The notes under the pieces: generated by a model | Told to the model about the DNA's origin: nothing | Databases searched by the model: none | Seen by the model: the letters and a program-made list of their open reading frames with translations, nothing else | NCBI RefSeq assembly: GCF_039555335.1 | Contig: NW_027305498.1 | Span: 1-64,000 of the forward strand | DNA from: Amphiura filiformis | Lineage: Eukaryota; Echinodermata; Ophiuroidea; Amphilepidida; Amphiuridae | DNA length: 64,000 nucleotides | Reading direction: 5' to 3' | Made by a program: the position numbers and the translations under genes | Shown: positions 1-14,191 of the stretch, piece after piece | How the letters are laid out: each line of letters begins with the position of its first letter | Position numbering within the stretch: the first letter of the stretch is position 1

Positions 1-299
1 TTGGCTTATGTATTAAAAACATGATACCCAAAAAACTGTACTAAGTGCTATTAGATATTGATTAAATAATTTTCAGAACAAATCTGCACACTTGCAGTAA
101 CATAGAAAATATGGCAATTTCCAATTTCCTGGCACATAAGATAACAGAGAGATATTTATGGAGGTAACTTTTGAATGATCCTTTGTATAATACAGATCAA
201 GACCAAATTTTTTATTTATCAAACTTTGTTGAAACTATTTTTGGAATTCTATCCTTATCCATCTTTGAAAGCCAGCTAGGGGTACTCTCACTTTTCCAA

Positions 300-700
300 A
301 GGTTCAAGCCATTTCCAAAGGTTAGGATTTCGAATCGCGTGCAATTTTACCGATTCGCTATTCCGAAAAAGGTTCGCTATTCCTCAAAAAACTAAGTTCT
401 CTAATCCGAAGGTTCTTCTATTCCTAAAATTCTCAAAACACAAACAGATTCTCTATTCCAAAAGAAAACAAAAGGTTCTCTATTCTGAATATGAAAAAGT
501 TCTCTATTCGAATATGAAAAATAGGTTCTCTATTCCAAAAAACAAATAATGGTTCTTTATTCCAAAACAAGTCCCGTCAATGTTCTCTACTCAGAATATG
601 AAAAAAGGTTCTCTATTTAGAATATGAATAAAATTTCCATCCTAAATCTAAATAGGTTTCTTTATTCCAAAATGAGTCACAAATTCCGAATTATAAAAAA
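300..700 (+). repeat. Subterminal repeat block, left (ggttctctattcc words)
   Basis: At least ten copies of ggttc(t/g)ctattcc, spaced irregularly by about 20-60 bp. The same words recur in opposite orientation at 4385-4745. Confidence 0.8.
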
Positions 701-1467
701 AAGGTTCATTTTTTCCGTCAGATTTGTCTATATGTTGAATCATCTTTCGTCACTTTCAAGGCTAATCGGAGTTGAGCAAAGCACTGTTAAACCAATGTGT
801 CATGTGAAGGAAGAACCAGCTAATAAATGTCTGTTTTTTTTTTTTCAATTTCGATAGAGCTTCATGTATCTGGAGTTCCTCTTGGATTACTTGTAAAGGT
901 GAAGAACAGTTTGAAGTTTAGTAACTCAGCGGTCTGCAATGCTGCTTGCATGTGCAGAACAATAGAAAACTAGCTACTTTGCATACAATTTACATATATT
1001 AAGATGACAAACTGAAAAATTGAACAAAATTTAACCATTGAGGGTATATATGTAGCAAATACATCACAAAATCACATACAAAAAATTAATGAAGCAAATT
1101 TTAAACATTGTTGTTCCTAATCTACATAGAATTTTGCATAAATTTTAACAAATTTGGGCAATTTCTCTTTTACATGATAATACAGGCACGACAGCAACTT
1201 TGTGACCCTCTTTGTTCGATGAAAATTATTTGGGTTGGTACAGCACGATTGTTTCATAACACAATGTTTGAAAAATTTGGGCAACAAACATGTTTTAATG
1301 AAATAGCTCGAGAAATGCTGCAGAGACATTTCGTTTTTACTCTAAATTTACACGCATAACTGTAATTTTACACAGATAAGATACCAAACATTTGTGCGTA
1401 AAGCATCAAAAAAACAAGTAAAAGTTGAATTATATTTAGAAAATAAAAAGAAACTTGAACATGTCCA

Positions 1468-1615
1468 AAGTAGCCGGGAAAATGAGAAAATTGCATGTCC
1501 ACGATCACCAAAATGGTTATATCTTACACAACAGCTAGTAGGGAGGTGATTACTCTCAAACAGCCCCTGTAATAATAGCAATCGTGCATGACCATTGGTG
1601 ACTAGTGTCACTAGC
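1468..1615 (+). repeat. Inner inverted repeat, left (pairs with 2499-2741)
   Basis: Shares, in reverse, accaaaatggttatatct, gtagcc..aaaatgagaaaa and gaccattgg...agtgtcactagc with 2499-2741. The right copy has about 100 bp more between the matching ends. Confidence 0.7.
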
Positions 1616-2498
1616 CGACTGTCAACTTTCAACGCATTGGGCTTAAGGTCTCCCGCATTGGGTCACTTTCTCCTGTCTCACGCTTAAGGTAGCAAAATGC
1701 TGGGAAATCAGTAAAAGCTCACGCATCATCAAAAAATTTGTTAAGAACCTTACCACATGAGAAATATGATTTTTTTCCTCTTTGTTCTGTTAGAAGCCTA
1801 TGAATATTATGATCATTTAAATATTTATATGCAACACGTTTATTTTGCCACAGTCGTCCCTGTAATGTTTTTCTTTATACGTACATATCAAATAATGAAG
1901 ATAGCGTCAGCCATAATGTATGCGTATTTCAAACCTGATTTTTTTGGGCATATTTTCTAATTTTTTACACATGTCCTTACACCATACAGATACTTTTACC
2001 TAATTGGAATCAGCGGCTAGATTGTTCAGACGACCTTTGATGATCTCCAATAGAACACCACAGTTAAGCGGTCAAGATAAAAAAATGCTTTCATCATTTT
2101 ACCTCATTATTTCTACTTTAAATGACCAGAAATATTTCCTGAAAGTTTACTAATATAAATAAATATTTTCATAATTTTTCAACAAAAACAAAAAAAACCC
2201 TTTCAACCTCCGCACTACAGGCTCTCAAGCCCTATGCCACTATACCATCACATCTTGCTACCTTATTCTTGCACCTTTAACAATGTTATTTCTAATTCAG
2301 TGTCTCGTTCAACAATAATCTTTTTTAAACTGTTTGTAAGTTCAGTCAAATGGGATGAAATTACTTTTATATTGACTTCTGATATTTTGTAGACAGGGTA
2401 GTATTTTGTATGAATAAATAAATATCACTGGAGTCAACTGGGCGATTCTGACAATTATTAATCGATTTATATATGGACAGAGCCAAGCTGCTATTTTG

Positions 2499-2741
2499 CT
2501 AGTGACACTGGTTACCAATGGTCACGCATACGATTGTGACATTCTAAGCCGTTTTTGAAAGCAACTTTCAACCTACAATTCGATTATTCCACAAATCATT
2601 TTTGCTGAAAATTTAATACAAGCTCACATTAGTTAATATCTATCATTCACGGAAAAGCATCGACCGGCGTTTGCTCATAGTTGTAGATATAACCATTTTG
2701 GTGATAAGTGACATGTGCATTTTTCTCATTTTGGCTACTTC
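2499..2741 (-). repeat. Inner inverted repeat, right (pairs with 1468-1615)
   Basis: Reverse relative of 1468-1615, nested inside the blocks at 300-700 and 4385-4745. Confidence 0.7.
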
Positions 2742-3424
2742 ACACACAATAAACATTCATTTTGTCCACAATAATTGGACTTTTACACGTTACTGTTTGC
2801 TTTAAGCTCATGTTTCATATCTTATCTATGGGCCCAGTACAGGAATTAAGCGAGAAATGGCTTGTGTATTCCATTTTTGGAGTATTTCCAAAAAAACCAT
2901 CTTTGCCGTCTTATTTGCAAAATTTTTCAACACAGCAAAGGTCATGCGGTAAAAATTACTGGAAGTGAGCTAAGATGCTGTCGTGCTGATACCTAGGAAT
3001 AAATACCAGAATCATCTCATCTGGAGGTCCTTCCTAAATCATCCCAAAGTCATGGTTTAGGGAATGTTCTGCTGTACTCTCAAACCATGTGACTTGGAAT
3101 GATTTGAAATCCTCTACTTGAGATGAGTCTTGTTTTTGTTCCAAGCTAATTATGTAAAAAGAGACACATGCTTGCAAAAAACAAATTTGTCGACTAAAAT
3201 ATTAGTCTAAATTTGGTCAGAAACACTCACTTGCGTAACATTGTAGGGCTTTACCATGATGACTTGCATGGACTAGGCCTATACCCCAGGTGAATTAATG
3301 CTAGACATGCTTCATTCCATGACTGACATTTTACTGCTTCCATGGAGAAATGTGCCTGATAGAAGGGGTAAATTTTGACAAACTTTACACTGAGTATAGC
3401 TATAACCAAGGAAAAAAAAAATCT

Positions 3425-3685
3425 ACGGAGGTTAGCCGATGGCTTTGTGAAGTCATTTCTATATACTGAAGATAGCTGATGGCTATGATAAGTCATTAAT
3501 ATCTACTGAATGTAGCTGATGACTATGAAGTCATTGCTATCTACTGAAGATAGCTGATAGCTATAAGAAGTCATTAATATCCACTGAAGATAGCTGATGA
3601 CTATGTGAAGTCAGTGCTATCAAGGAAGATAACAGATTGTTCTGTGAAGTCATTGCTATCTACTGAAGATAGCTGATAGCATAGA
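3425..3685. repeat. Minisatellite, period about 40 bp
   Basis: Six to seven copies of a unit like tagctgatggctatg.gaag followed by tcattgctatctactgaaga, with substitutions. Confidence 0.85.
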
Positions 3686-4384
3686 AAACACAAAACATTT
3701 TCACATTTGCTGTTTTTAAAATGTTATAATAATGTTAATTAAAAGTGTGGTTTTAGATTGGTTGAGAAATCACAGAAAAACATCTTGAAAATGTTTTATA
3801 AATATTTCTGATATGCAGAAACATATAAATTTCATATTTTATTTTACTTTGGCATTGTTTGCACCATTCATTCTCCATTGAAACAATCCATTGTGCAAGA
3901 CTTCTCACAGGGAGGGGAGCTGCTCCCTTTGCCCTGCAGGCTACACCACTGTATGAGACCTAAATTTACCCATGATCCTTTAGCATCGTAACCCTCCTAA
4001 TTATTAACTTAGTAAAATGGCCTAAAATTCAACATGGTTCAATCCAAATGATGGTTTGATTTTCATTGCTATAGATTCCAGAAATATCCCTGAAATAATA
4101 CTAAAAAGTTTACCAAAATATAAACAGATATTCTATGGATTTTCTCCCGTAATAGTAGTATAAATAGAGAGTTTTAGACCCAAGCTGGTAAGAAAAATGG
4201 TCCCTGGTTTAATGGGGCCATTCGTGCTCTCCGAAACCCATTCCTTAAAAAAACATACTGTCAAAACCCAATGGCATACCATCATCAACCTAAACTATGG
4301 CAAAGCACCTAAATTATACTGCACAGGCCAAACCTTAAGGACTTTGCTAGAGGCGCAACATGATTCAACAACGACAGATTCGGA

Positions 4385-4745
4385 AAAAGAAACTCTTTTA
4401 TAATTCCGAAATAGAGATCACAGTGACTCATTTCGAATAAAGAACCTTTTTAGATTTTGGAATGGAGAACCCTTTTTCATATTCTGAATAGGGAACTTTT
4501 CATATTCGAATTGAAAACACAGTGACTTTTCAGAATAAATATTTTTTTTACGTTTTGGAATAAAGAACCCATATTTTCATAATGGAATAGAGAAACCATT
4601 TTCATATTCAGAATAGAGAACCTTTTCTGTTTTCGAATTGAGAACCTTCATAATAGAGAACCTTTTTTGAATTTTCAGAATAGTGAACATTACGTAATAG
4701 CAAACATTCAGAATAGCGAACCTTCAGAATAGCGAACTTCGCCTG
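4385..4745 (-). repeat. Subterminal repeat block, right (ggaatagagaacc words)
   Basis: Reversed counterpart of 300-700: gaatagagaacc, gaatagcgaacc and similar words about ten times. With the left block it frames about 3.7 kb of DNA, as expected of a large non-autonomous transposon with inverted subterminal repeats. Confidence 0.8.
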
Positions 4746-5560
4746 GCAGCTACATTATCTGGCTACACAGTACACGATCATTTAAATGACCATATGAACA
4801 ACACTTGTTCTGTAAGTGTCTGATGGCATCTTGTACTCATACATTTTTTGACTTATCAGATGTCCATGATCATACACATGTCTTGTGCTCTTTGTATGGA
4901 TGCATTTAGCCTGCCACAACTTTGTTGATAACGTTATAATATGTGGTTCTTCTAGTTCTCTGCCTGGAGAAATCCTTTGTCCTCCTCTGCACATTGTGCC
5001 AAATTGAAGAGATGCACAGGCATTGTGGAGCCTTAGGTTGACATTGGTTCTCTGCAAGAAAATAAAGACCAAACAGTAAACATTAATGCATTTGATGGAA
5101 TCTACAGCAAGGTTTGTTTCAAAAAATTGTGTACCCTTTCAATAGTGAACTTTTCCTTTGAAGGGTATAACACATTTCCCAGGGGGTATTGTTTGTTCTG
5201 TTTTGGAAGAACTTAAACACTGTGTGTCTCAATTTTTGGTGTTACCTTTATGCAAGCAATTTCACTGAACAAAGCATATGATATCATAATCAATAATAAT
5301 GGTAAATGTCTTTGTCTTTTTGGGGTCTCAAATGATTTCTACAATCTCGGACTCCCAAGAGGAGGGTTCTCAGTAGGAATGTGGGTACAGGGATATCACG
5401 GCAGATTGAGGATGCAATTTCAGCCATTTTGGTTTATTATTGACCTCAATTTCTTGAAAAGAATTTTTTTTTTTCAACATTTTCTTTAAAATGTCAACAA
5501 ATCAGTCAATGGTTTGTTGTTACCATAAAAGAGGATACTACTGTCCATTCTGTTAGCTTA

Positions 5561-6505
5561 GATTATTGGTTTTTTAAAGATATTTGAAACAAATACAAAA
5601 TTGTGGTCAAAACCATCAAAGAAAAGTGTTGGCACACCTTAGACCCAGCGTAGTTTATACTTTTCAAATTCCAAAGTTCAATTCGAACCTCACATTTCTT
5701 TTAAATTTTGGTATTTTCCTGCGATATTCTTATAAAATGCAGTAGAACGTCGGGTACTATAAACTTTTTTTGAATTCATCCATTTAGAGCAATGGGAATA
5801 ATGTTACAATTATAATAAATAGATACGCTGAGATAGTATTTATTAGGCCACCACGTATCAGGGCATATTATCTGGCAAAATAGCAATATTTGCCAGTAAT
5901 TTATGTTGAAACCCACTGTTGAAACATTACTTTATTATAAAAATGTGAAGATGAACTAAGATTTTTCAGAACATAGGCCTGGCTTACATAAATGCATTCA
6001 TTGCATACTTATACATTATATAGCCTCACCTAATTTACGTACAAAAAACCCAGTGGACCATCATCACCTATACACCCTAAACCTGAGCGGTATAACAATT
6101 GAAAGGGCTGAGGGCAGCCAAGACAGTTCTTAGTGTCAGAGTGACATGTCCCTAGTTTGAACTACAACCATTCATACATATCACCTATTTTTTTAACTAT
6201 TGTATTATAATCAAAATTAACCCTTTGAGGCCTCTTGGGTGAATTTTTTTTAAATTCAATTGTCTATGACCTCTCTAAGTTAAGAATGGACCATCCCACT
6301 CGATTTGTGAGAAGGTTGTAAACCCTAGGACCCAAGGAACTGCCTAAAATGAGGCAAATTGAAAATAAATGGGGTTTCAAATTGAACTTTGGAATTTGTA
6401 AAGTATAAATCACCTTGGGTGTAAGGGTAAGCTAGCACTTTTCTTTGATGACTTTTACCACAATTTCCTATTTTTTTCTTCAAATATCTTAAAAACAATA
6501 ATCCA
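5561..6505. mobile_element. Element with inverted arms of about 130 nt
   Basis: Left arm 5561-5692 (tttttaaagatatttgaa, caaattccaaagttcaatt) and right arm 6374-6505 (aattgaactttggaatttg, ttcaaatatcttaaaaac) are imperfect inverted copies around 680 bp of non-coding sequence. Confidence 0.65.
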
Positions 6506-7046
6506 ATGTAATTGAATGTGCAGAATTGAATAGCAAAATCTCAGACACTATCTACTGTGTGAGTTTCAACTGCATCTAGTTACTCTGGTTTGCTTTTAAG
6601 GCACCTAAAAGTGTCATTTTGGAGATTATCTTAGCACCCAAGCATGCAATGCAATCATTGGATTAATTCACTGCTGTTTCTGTCAATGAAATAATGACTC
6701 AAACAAGTTGAAATACAAACTTTGACCAATCAAATGTATGCAGTGTGCACGTGCCATAACATTGGTCTCACTTAGACTTGCTACAAGTCCTCAGGCATGT
6801 GATATCAAAATGCACATAAAGAAATCATCCTTCTTTCTATGTAGAAATATTGTGTAAACAATTATTAATTGCAATATCTACAATAGGAATAGATTAGCGG
6901 CGGCATCACTGAAAACCCCAATCGTCTGATATCGCCTTTCATGACAGAGAAGTCACATTGTGTGGATTTATACCACTGCATGGCTATCTGAATCAACCAC
7001 TGAAGCCCAATGATTGATTGATAGCAAATTCATCATAGTCTATCTA

Positions 7047-7109
7047 GAAGGACCACACTATTGTTATAATAAAAATAATACGATCTCTCTTAAAATAGTG
7101 TGGTCCTTC
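7047..7109. repeat. Short hairpin MITE, gaaggaccacactatt ends
   Basis: gaaggaccacactatt at 7047-7062 and its exact reverse complement at 7094-7109, 63 bp in all. Confidence 0.75.
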
Positions 7110-7112
7110 TTT

Positions 7113-9840
7113 ACGAACTCGGATGGAATGGCAGCCAATCAAGAAATTGAATTCTGTGGTTGATAAAGTACGGTGTGGTATAAATACCGATTTTAAACGG
7201 AGTTGATGTTAGCCAATCAGAAAAGACATAATATGAAGTAACTTGAGGTTGTTTGGTGAGGAGGAGATGGTTTGTTTGGTGAGGGAGGAGCACAAACAGG
7301 CTGGGACCGAGACTGAATTTGATCATGCCATTACAATCTCACTCCATTCCAAAAAAAACAGAAAAGGAACTCATATAAATACAACATTCATTTAACCTCT
7401 TACCTCCATGTTTAGTTACTGCCTCTTGCATGCATAGATATTCAACAACATCATGCTTCAACTTTTTGATCAGTGCTGCTTTCTGTTGTAATTCCAGCTG
7501 TCTGGGTGCTCTCCTGTATTCACTGTCTGATTATGTCCATCTCCCTTGCATGTGATGTCTTGATTCAATCTTCTTCAGCTCTTCATCAAAGCTGTCAAAT
7601 ACAATGCTGGAAGGAATTTAAAATTAACAGCATCATTGCAACCACTGAATATTCCACTGTCCATAGGTCTGTTTGTTGAAACCAGTAAACCAGTATGGTT
7701 TCTTATGATATTAAGAAAAAAAATTATATTTATTGGCAAATTTTTTTAATACTAGCGGTCACACCTGTTACATAGTAACCATCTTCGCGGTCACCACAAT
7801 TAACGGTTGGTTAATGGTACTTTGATTTTGGGTGTGTAAATGTTCTATATTTAATGTGATTAATGATGTGAGATTTTCATTTACCATGTTTACAAATATA
7901 TTATAATAACAAGGTGGATTGTTTTAATTTAAAAGTACATGTACATGTCATGTAGCAGATGCACACAACTGTTATTCACATTTCCTGACAGCACTATCAA
8001 TGATAGCTCAATGATATACATGAAGTTACAGTTACAATGCATGTATAATGCTGATCACATACATGTATACATGCCATAAAGCAGGGTTGACTTAGTACAC
8101 ATTCGTTGTAATAATGGATCATGATTGAAGCAAGTTATATTGCCACCATATACCATCATCAGATATATACAACCCTTATTCTACATATTGCAAAAACTCT
8201 TTTCCTGAAATACAATATTTCCTTGAATAGTCACTCCCAAAAAAAAGAGGGGGGATTTAATTATTGAGGTCATTTTAAAACGATAATTCCTATTAAAATC
8301 ATTGAAACTCACATGAAATGACAAACTATGAACTTAGGAATGATGACTTCCTGTTCACTACCGGGTTTATACTCAACCAGATATTAAGCCAATTACCGAC
8401 ACCATTAGTGACCATGTGTGCACCTTCGAAAGCTGCTTACTACACACTACACATGGAAATATCCACATTTTTTAAACATCTTGGTGAAAAGAATGGTGGG
8501 GTGTTTAATTGAAGGCGCGACTATTCAAAAACATAGAGTGTTGTAGTCAAGCTTGTAGCAGTACAAATTCACCAAACTTCTATTATAAATTAGAAAGTTT
8601 GACAAATTTGTAATTACAGATCCAAAGCAGATAACTGCTTGACTGCCTCAACAGAATCGGAACCATTTGAATACCGAGTGAAACTTTGAATGCGATCTAA
8701 TCAGCATAAAGGGCTTTTAAGTGGTACAAAGACAGCATATTAAATGGACCAGTCTTGGTCTTATTTTGAGTAAAGAATTGAATAAGAACACATGATTGCA
8801 TGTTGACTGAGCAATTTGGAAAATTTGCCAAATACCTGCTTCATTGTTTTTTTTTTTAAGACTGAGAGGAAATGGATCTCAGAATACATTAGTTTGAGTA
8901 TGATATGAGGGCTATACTGTCTATTTCAATAGCATAAAATAGCTCTATATTGTATCCCTGTTCTTGCATGTCAACCTATGGTTAAACTAGCATAATTATT
9001 TATGAACAAAGCACTGTAATAATGAGTTTTGTGGATATTTTGCTTGAAGGAATATTTTGAGCTTTCATAAATGAGAACCAGATCTGATCTTTGCTGCATG
9101 GGAAGAATATCAGGAGGAACTACATATATACAATTTTTTTTTCAATTTCATGATTTTACAATGATTAATAACATGATGAAGGACACTGTGTATACTCTCA
9201 ACATATGATGAAGGGTCTTGTGATTTCTGCAATTTCTATAATGTATTGTTCCTAATAAGCGCCCATGGGCGTGACATTTTATGAAGGGTGGGCGTTTATT
9301 AGGGACTAATTAATAGTGTACGTTTTACCTTTATAAAAGCTGTTTCAGCGACAATGCCACAGGGGAGGGCACGGTCACCAACAGCACTGTCTTGGTGATA
9401 AACAATTACAATAGCACTGAATTTGTATGGGTGAGGGGCACCGGTCGCTGATAGTAGACAAAAGCATTGAATTTGTATACACATTGAAATCATTAATAAT
9501 CATTAATCACTTTGCATATTAGACATTTTTTGGGTTGGGCGTTTAATAGAGACTGGACGCTTATTATGAAAAATATGATTTGATATTTAAAATTTGTATT
9601 ACCCAGTGACTTTTGGTGGGAAGGGTATCAAGAAAAGCATTCAGCATATATTTCATGATGCCTTTAAGAAGGTTGTAAATAAATGATTTCCAGAGGTAAT
9701 CTGAGGCGCAATCTGGGAACATGTGCCTGGACATTTTTAGGTATGACGAAAAGTGAATAAGTATTAGTGACAAAGGGAGGTTAAATAAATTTAGCACATC
9801 AAATGGGGGAGGGGGAGGGGCCAGCAGGGTTTTTAAAAAT
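7113..9840. other. Intergenic stretch without genes
   Basis: No coding motifs on either strand. Around 9255-9570, 'taataagcgcccatgggcg' and a reversed 'gggcgtttaatagagac...gcttatta' suggest weak inverted ends of a decayed element. Confidence 0.5.
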
Positions 9841-9914
9841 CATTTTGAGAATTCACCCCCATGGGAGCTGTGCGAAAATTATATGGGCTACCCCCAGGGT
9901 GAATTCTCAAAATG
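9841..9914. repeat. Perfect 18-bp inverted repeat
   Basis: cattttgagaattcaccc at 9841-9858 and its exact reverse complement at 9897-9914, with a 38-nt spacer. Confidence 0.85.
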
Positions 9915-12045
9915 GATTGCCAAAAATTGTTTTTACCCTTTTCATGTGACACTGACAACATATCCCCCCTTACAACATGAAAAAAATCTTTGCCCCCTCC
10001 CTTTTACATATAAGGTTTTTCGAAATTCAAATTATGTGATGGCCAACATTCCGCATGTGAACATTTTCATACTGTTTTTCTACACATTTTTAGGGCGTTT
10101 CCAAACTTTGTCCAGGTTTTCGTGGGAGCAGGTCTCATTAATTTTGTTTTATATAAGTACAGTTTACAAGGCCAATTTAACTGGACAAATTATAATTTGT
10201 GCAAAATACAGTGTTGGAGGACTCAAGTCCTCCTCGACACCAGCAAAATTGGGTCTTTTTAGGTCTTTTATTTTCGTTCATTTTAATGAGCTAATTAAAT
10301 CGATTCATAAGTTATTTTACCTGGTGATGTGTGGAACTTTTTGTATACTACAAATATATGATGGTTGTCACAATGGCAAGGAGCTTTAAGTTCAATGGAA
10401 TCAATGCCATACTAATGCAATTTGGCTCGAATGCACACCCATTTTAATGCACACAGGTGCTTTTACATGCCCTATGAAAAGATAATGTCATACAAATGGT
10501 TGTGTGTGCAATTCTGCTTATGCAGAAATGAGCAGATGTTTGGGCGAAATCAACACCCACATAGCCATGGATTTGCTGGCTTGGGTTGCATCAAATTGGC
10601 CGGCACTCCCATATATTGATATAGGTCATGTGCCCATGAAAAGTCTCCGGTATATTTGCTACACCCAATGACCAAGTTTTTCTGTAGCCTACACTGAATG
10701 ACCCCCTTTTTTGAACAATTAGTCCTCAAAATTGACATTTTGGCACGCTTCACGTGGAATCTGAGTAAAATAAATGAGTTTTGTCTATTTTGTACTGTAA
10801 AATTGGCTATTTTTGATTGCCAATGATGTGAAATTTTGGGCGCTCCAATATAAATCACCCCATTTTTGACATTACCAACACCAAATGACCCCCTTTTTCT
10901 AAAAATTTCTACACCGATACACCTCTAGTTTCGTACACTGGTGGGCACAGGTATGTGACGAATGCCCCCCCACCCCTGCGATTGGGGGTTGAAATTTGAA
11001 AGATATTGTCATTTTAGTATTGCTTCAAACATGATAGTGAAATACAAAGGAAGTTAAATTATATCCTGGGTTTATCTGCTTACACCCAATGACCAATTAT
11101 TTAAAATTTACCATAAAATCTTTGTGTGCATTTTGAACAAATTTAACAAGCATTTCATCCTTTTTTGTCCAGAAAGTTATTTTTCACGACCAATGACACC
11201 TAATTTTTAGCGTGTCCACACATAATTACCCCCATTTTCTTGGAGCCCCCACTGAAGCCCTAAAGTTTGTTTGGTTTAAAAGGCAAATAAAAAATGGCTC
11301 ACCTGGGCTCCTTCCTTTGCCTTAAGGGTCAATTTCATGTGCAAATAGAGAGCCCCCTCCTCTGAAATCCCAACAATTAAGGGTCCATGCCATTATTTGA
11401 TTGTGGGAATTTTACGGGAGGGCACTTTCAGGTTGTGCCTAAATTCCACTTATGTCAAGGGAGCCCATACTGTCATTAGACGAATGTTGACGGTAACACT
11501 GTGTATTGATATAGATTCATACACATTCATAAACATGCTAAACAGCGAGAACAAATCAGTTTGTTAGTCACACATGAGTGAAGTGGATAACCTCCATAGG
11601 AAAAACTAGCATTGTCCACTCGGCTGTATCGATACTTGCGCTGTAGTGACGTCAAGAAATGATGGAAAATGGCTGCCCCCTCCCCAATACCAGGAAAGTT
11701 AAAGATATTTTAACTGCATTTCTTTATAACAGAGAGGTTTTTGGTACTTTAAACGAACCAGGTATGTTTACTAATTCATAAACAATGATAATATGGCAAA
11801 TTCTTAAACACTTGAGAATGTTCCTGTAATCTTATTGGTTCTTACCCAGCTTTACCCGTGTGATATGACACGATATCACATGGGTCAGCGCGTTATGTCG
11901 TCGACGCGATACGCGTACTCGCTATTTGGACCAATCGGAGGCGCACAGCAACAACGGGCCTGATCGATTTTAAGCCTTGGGTAATTCCTTGCAAAATGTG
12001 GGATTTAATTTGATTAAAATTTGTATGATATTTTTATTTGAATTG
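9915..12045. other. Intergenic stretch without genes
   Basis: A/T-rich sequence with scattered 'caatgacccc' words (10665, 10880, 11080) of an old repeat. A 30-nt imperfect palindrome (cccgtgtgatatgacacg...) lies at 11855-11884. The longest open frame, at 9883-10389, has no recognisable domain. Confidence 0.5.
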
Positions 12046-12048
12046 AAG

Positions 12049-12249
12049 TGTTTAAGAATGAGAATAAAGGTTTTGTTTTTAGCCGCTGGAGTGCATCTAT
12101 CTTCTTATATAACACAGGCGACATCATTATTTTTGGCGTAAAACAACTCGGCTCCCTCGTTGTTTTACTTAAAATAATGATGTCGCCCGTGTTATATGAA
12201 CAGTAGATGCACTACAAACTAAAAACAATACCTTTATTTTCTAAACATA
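12049..12249. mobile_element. Foldback MITE, about 200 bp
   Basis: Nearly the whole element is a hairpin: ataacacaggcgacatcatt...aaaacaactcgg on the left pairs with ccctcgttgtttt...aatgatgtcgcccgtgttat on the right. Outer words tttttagccgctggagtgca and tgcactacaaactaaaaaca extend it to arms of about 95 nt. Confidence 0.75.
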
Positions 12250-12292
12250 ACATGACCGGCTGATCCCTTTAATATATTGGTGAAAAGCCTTG

Positions 12293-12415
12293 GGCTCGAC
12301 TCTGATACATAAGGACTTGGACTCGGACATTGAGGACTCAGACTCGGACATCAGAAATTGGCAGGGACTCGGACTCGAACACCAAGGACTCGGACTCGAA
12401 CATTGAGGACTTGAC
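12293..12415. repeat. Minisatellite, ggactcggactcg units
   Basis: About six imperfect copies of a unit near 22-25 bp (gaggactcggactcggacat). Confidence 0.75.
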
Positions 12416-12785
12416 TACAACACTGGCACAGTACCCTGTACATTGTTGTCATCGTTTGTATGTAACTGGAATCCAGGTATATACAAATATACTTAAATAG
12501 TACTACCAGATATATGCACGGCACGCGCATGATGTGATGGCACAATCACCATTAGAGATAGCATGCTTTCGTTGGCTGGGCCAGCAAAATACCCATAGCT
12601 ACCGGTCAGCTACCAGTAGCCGACCTAGTGCTTGGCATGAGAGGGTCGGGTCCGAACCCTGACCCAAACAAACTCTTTATTCCTTCCAGATGCCAAAAGC
12701 CATTGGAGCTCAAATATCCAATAAAAGCTTTACATTTGTGAAGATTATCATTCATCCAGGTAGTAAATAATAATAATATTTGTAT

Positions 12786-13341
12786 TATAGTCTAGTCAAC
12801 TGGACTTTCTATTTTTGAGTGGGAAATTTTCACGTTCAATTAGCCCTACCGATCTTTTGGCAGTAAATGTTCATTGAACTCTGACGCGGATTTTTTTGTA
12901 TCACATCTCACATTTGAATTCAACCTGATAGATATCTTTTGATCGCTAAACTGTATAGGCTCCTGCAAAGTTATGACGTAGGCCACTCCCTCCTCCCATT
13001 TCACATAAATTTGCTCATACCATCTGCTTTATCTGTCCAAGATTTTAATATCCTTGTTTGCAGCGTCTCCACAACCAGTGCTGGCTCGTCTATGCTGGTA
13101 CATGCGTTTTGCAAACTTGGCAGGACGTCCTGCCAATAGTCGTAACTTGGTAGAAGCCTACAGTCCAGTGAAAAAAAAGATATATCTCAGATTGAACTCC
13201 AATGCGACCTGTGATACAACAACATCCGCTTCACAGGTCAATGAACTTTACTAACAGATGATCAGAAGGGCTAATGATGCGTACAGGGTTGAACATGAAA
13301 ATTTCCTACTCAAAATATTAAGTCCAGTTGACTAGCTTATA
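12786..13341. mobile_element. Foldback element with ctagtcaactggac ends
   Basis: Arms of about 160-170 nt: left tagtcaactggactttct, gaaattttcacgttcaa, gtatcacatctcaca; right copies in reverse near 13170-13337. The ends read tatagtctagtcaactgg and, reversed, tataagctagtcaactgg. 556 bp, non-coding. Confidence 0.75.
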
Positions 13342-14191
13342 TACCAGTAATATAAATATTTTTATTTCATAATAGTAAAAAGCTGTCTTTAATGAATCAA
13401 AATTTATGAGTATTATCTCATTTTACATCATATAACACTTTGTGTGGCCACTTGTCATGAAGACAGAAACTTTTACCATACCTTACCCTCTTTTTCAGCA
13501 GGACCTTTAAAGACCCTTTTCTCCTTTGTTTTATCTCAAATCACATACTTCACTAATCACTGCACTCCGCTGACAGCCCTGATCTGAATCACCAGTTGCA
13601 CTATTGTCACTCATTGTGATGAATTATCTGTAAAACAACCAAGCAAGCAAACAAACGAAAATACTCATTAAAGGATCAAAAGACCAAACAGGCTCTAAAA
13701 AGGGAGCATGACAAACCTGGAAGAATGAACACACAATGATTTTGCACATATGTTATGTGGTTTTCAGTAAATTAAACCTATAATATTAACAGGGTGCACT
13801 ACTGTACCTTAATGAATTTAGTAGGCATAGTAAAAAAAAAGCAAAACAAAAAAACTATTAAAATTGTCCCTCATAGAACAAATGGAACAGCATAAATGTA
13901 TGAACCTCCTGGTCTGCATGCCTGTTGCCTGCAAGGGCACCCTCTTTTGTGCCCTACATCCCATGGAAATCCCTGGTTATTGATCAGTGGGTATCTATCA
14001 TAATTATATGAAAAACAAATTCATGAAAAATTGTTATTTTCAAGACTGCTGTACATATGTAACATGAATATTGTATCTAAGACAAGCAAATTTGAGAAAA
14101 AAGGTATTGCTCAATAGATCATGCATATTGAAGGTCCTATGCAAACTTTCTGACCTTGTGAGTTTTAAGCAGCAGTTTTCAAGTAGTGTCA

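Noticed and set aside
9883-10389. 168-codon open frame on the plus strand
   Set aside because: No domain, no splice context and composition like its surroundings. It starts inside a hairpin repeat.
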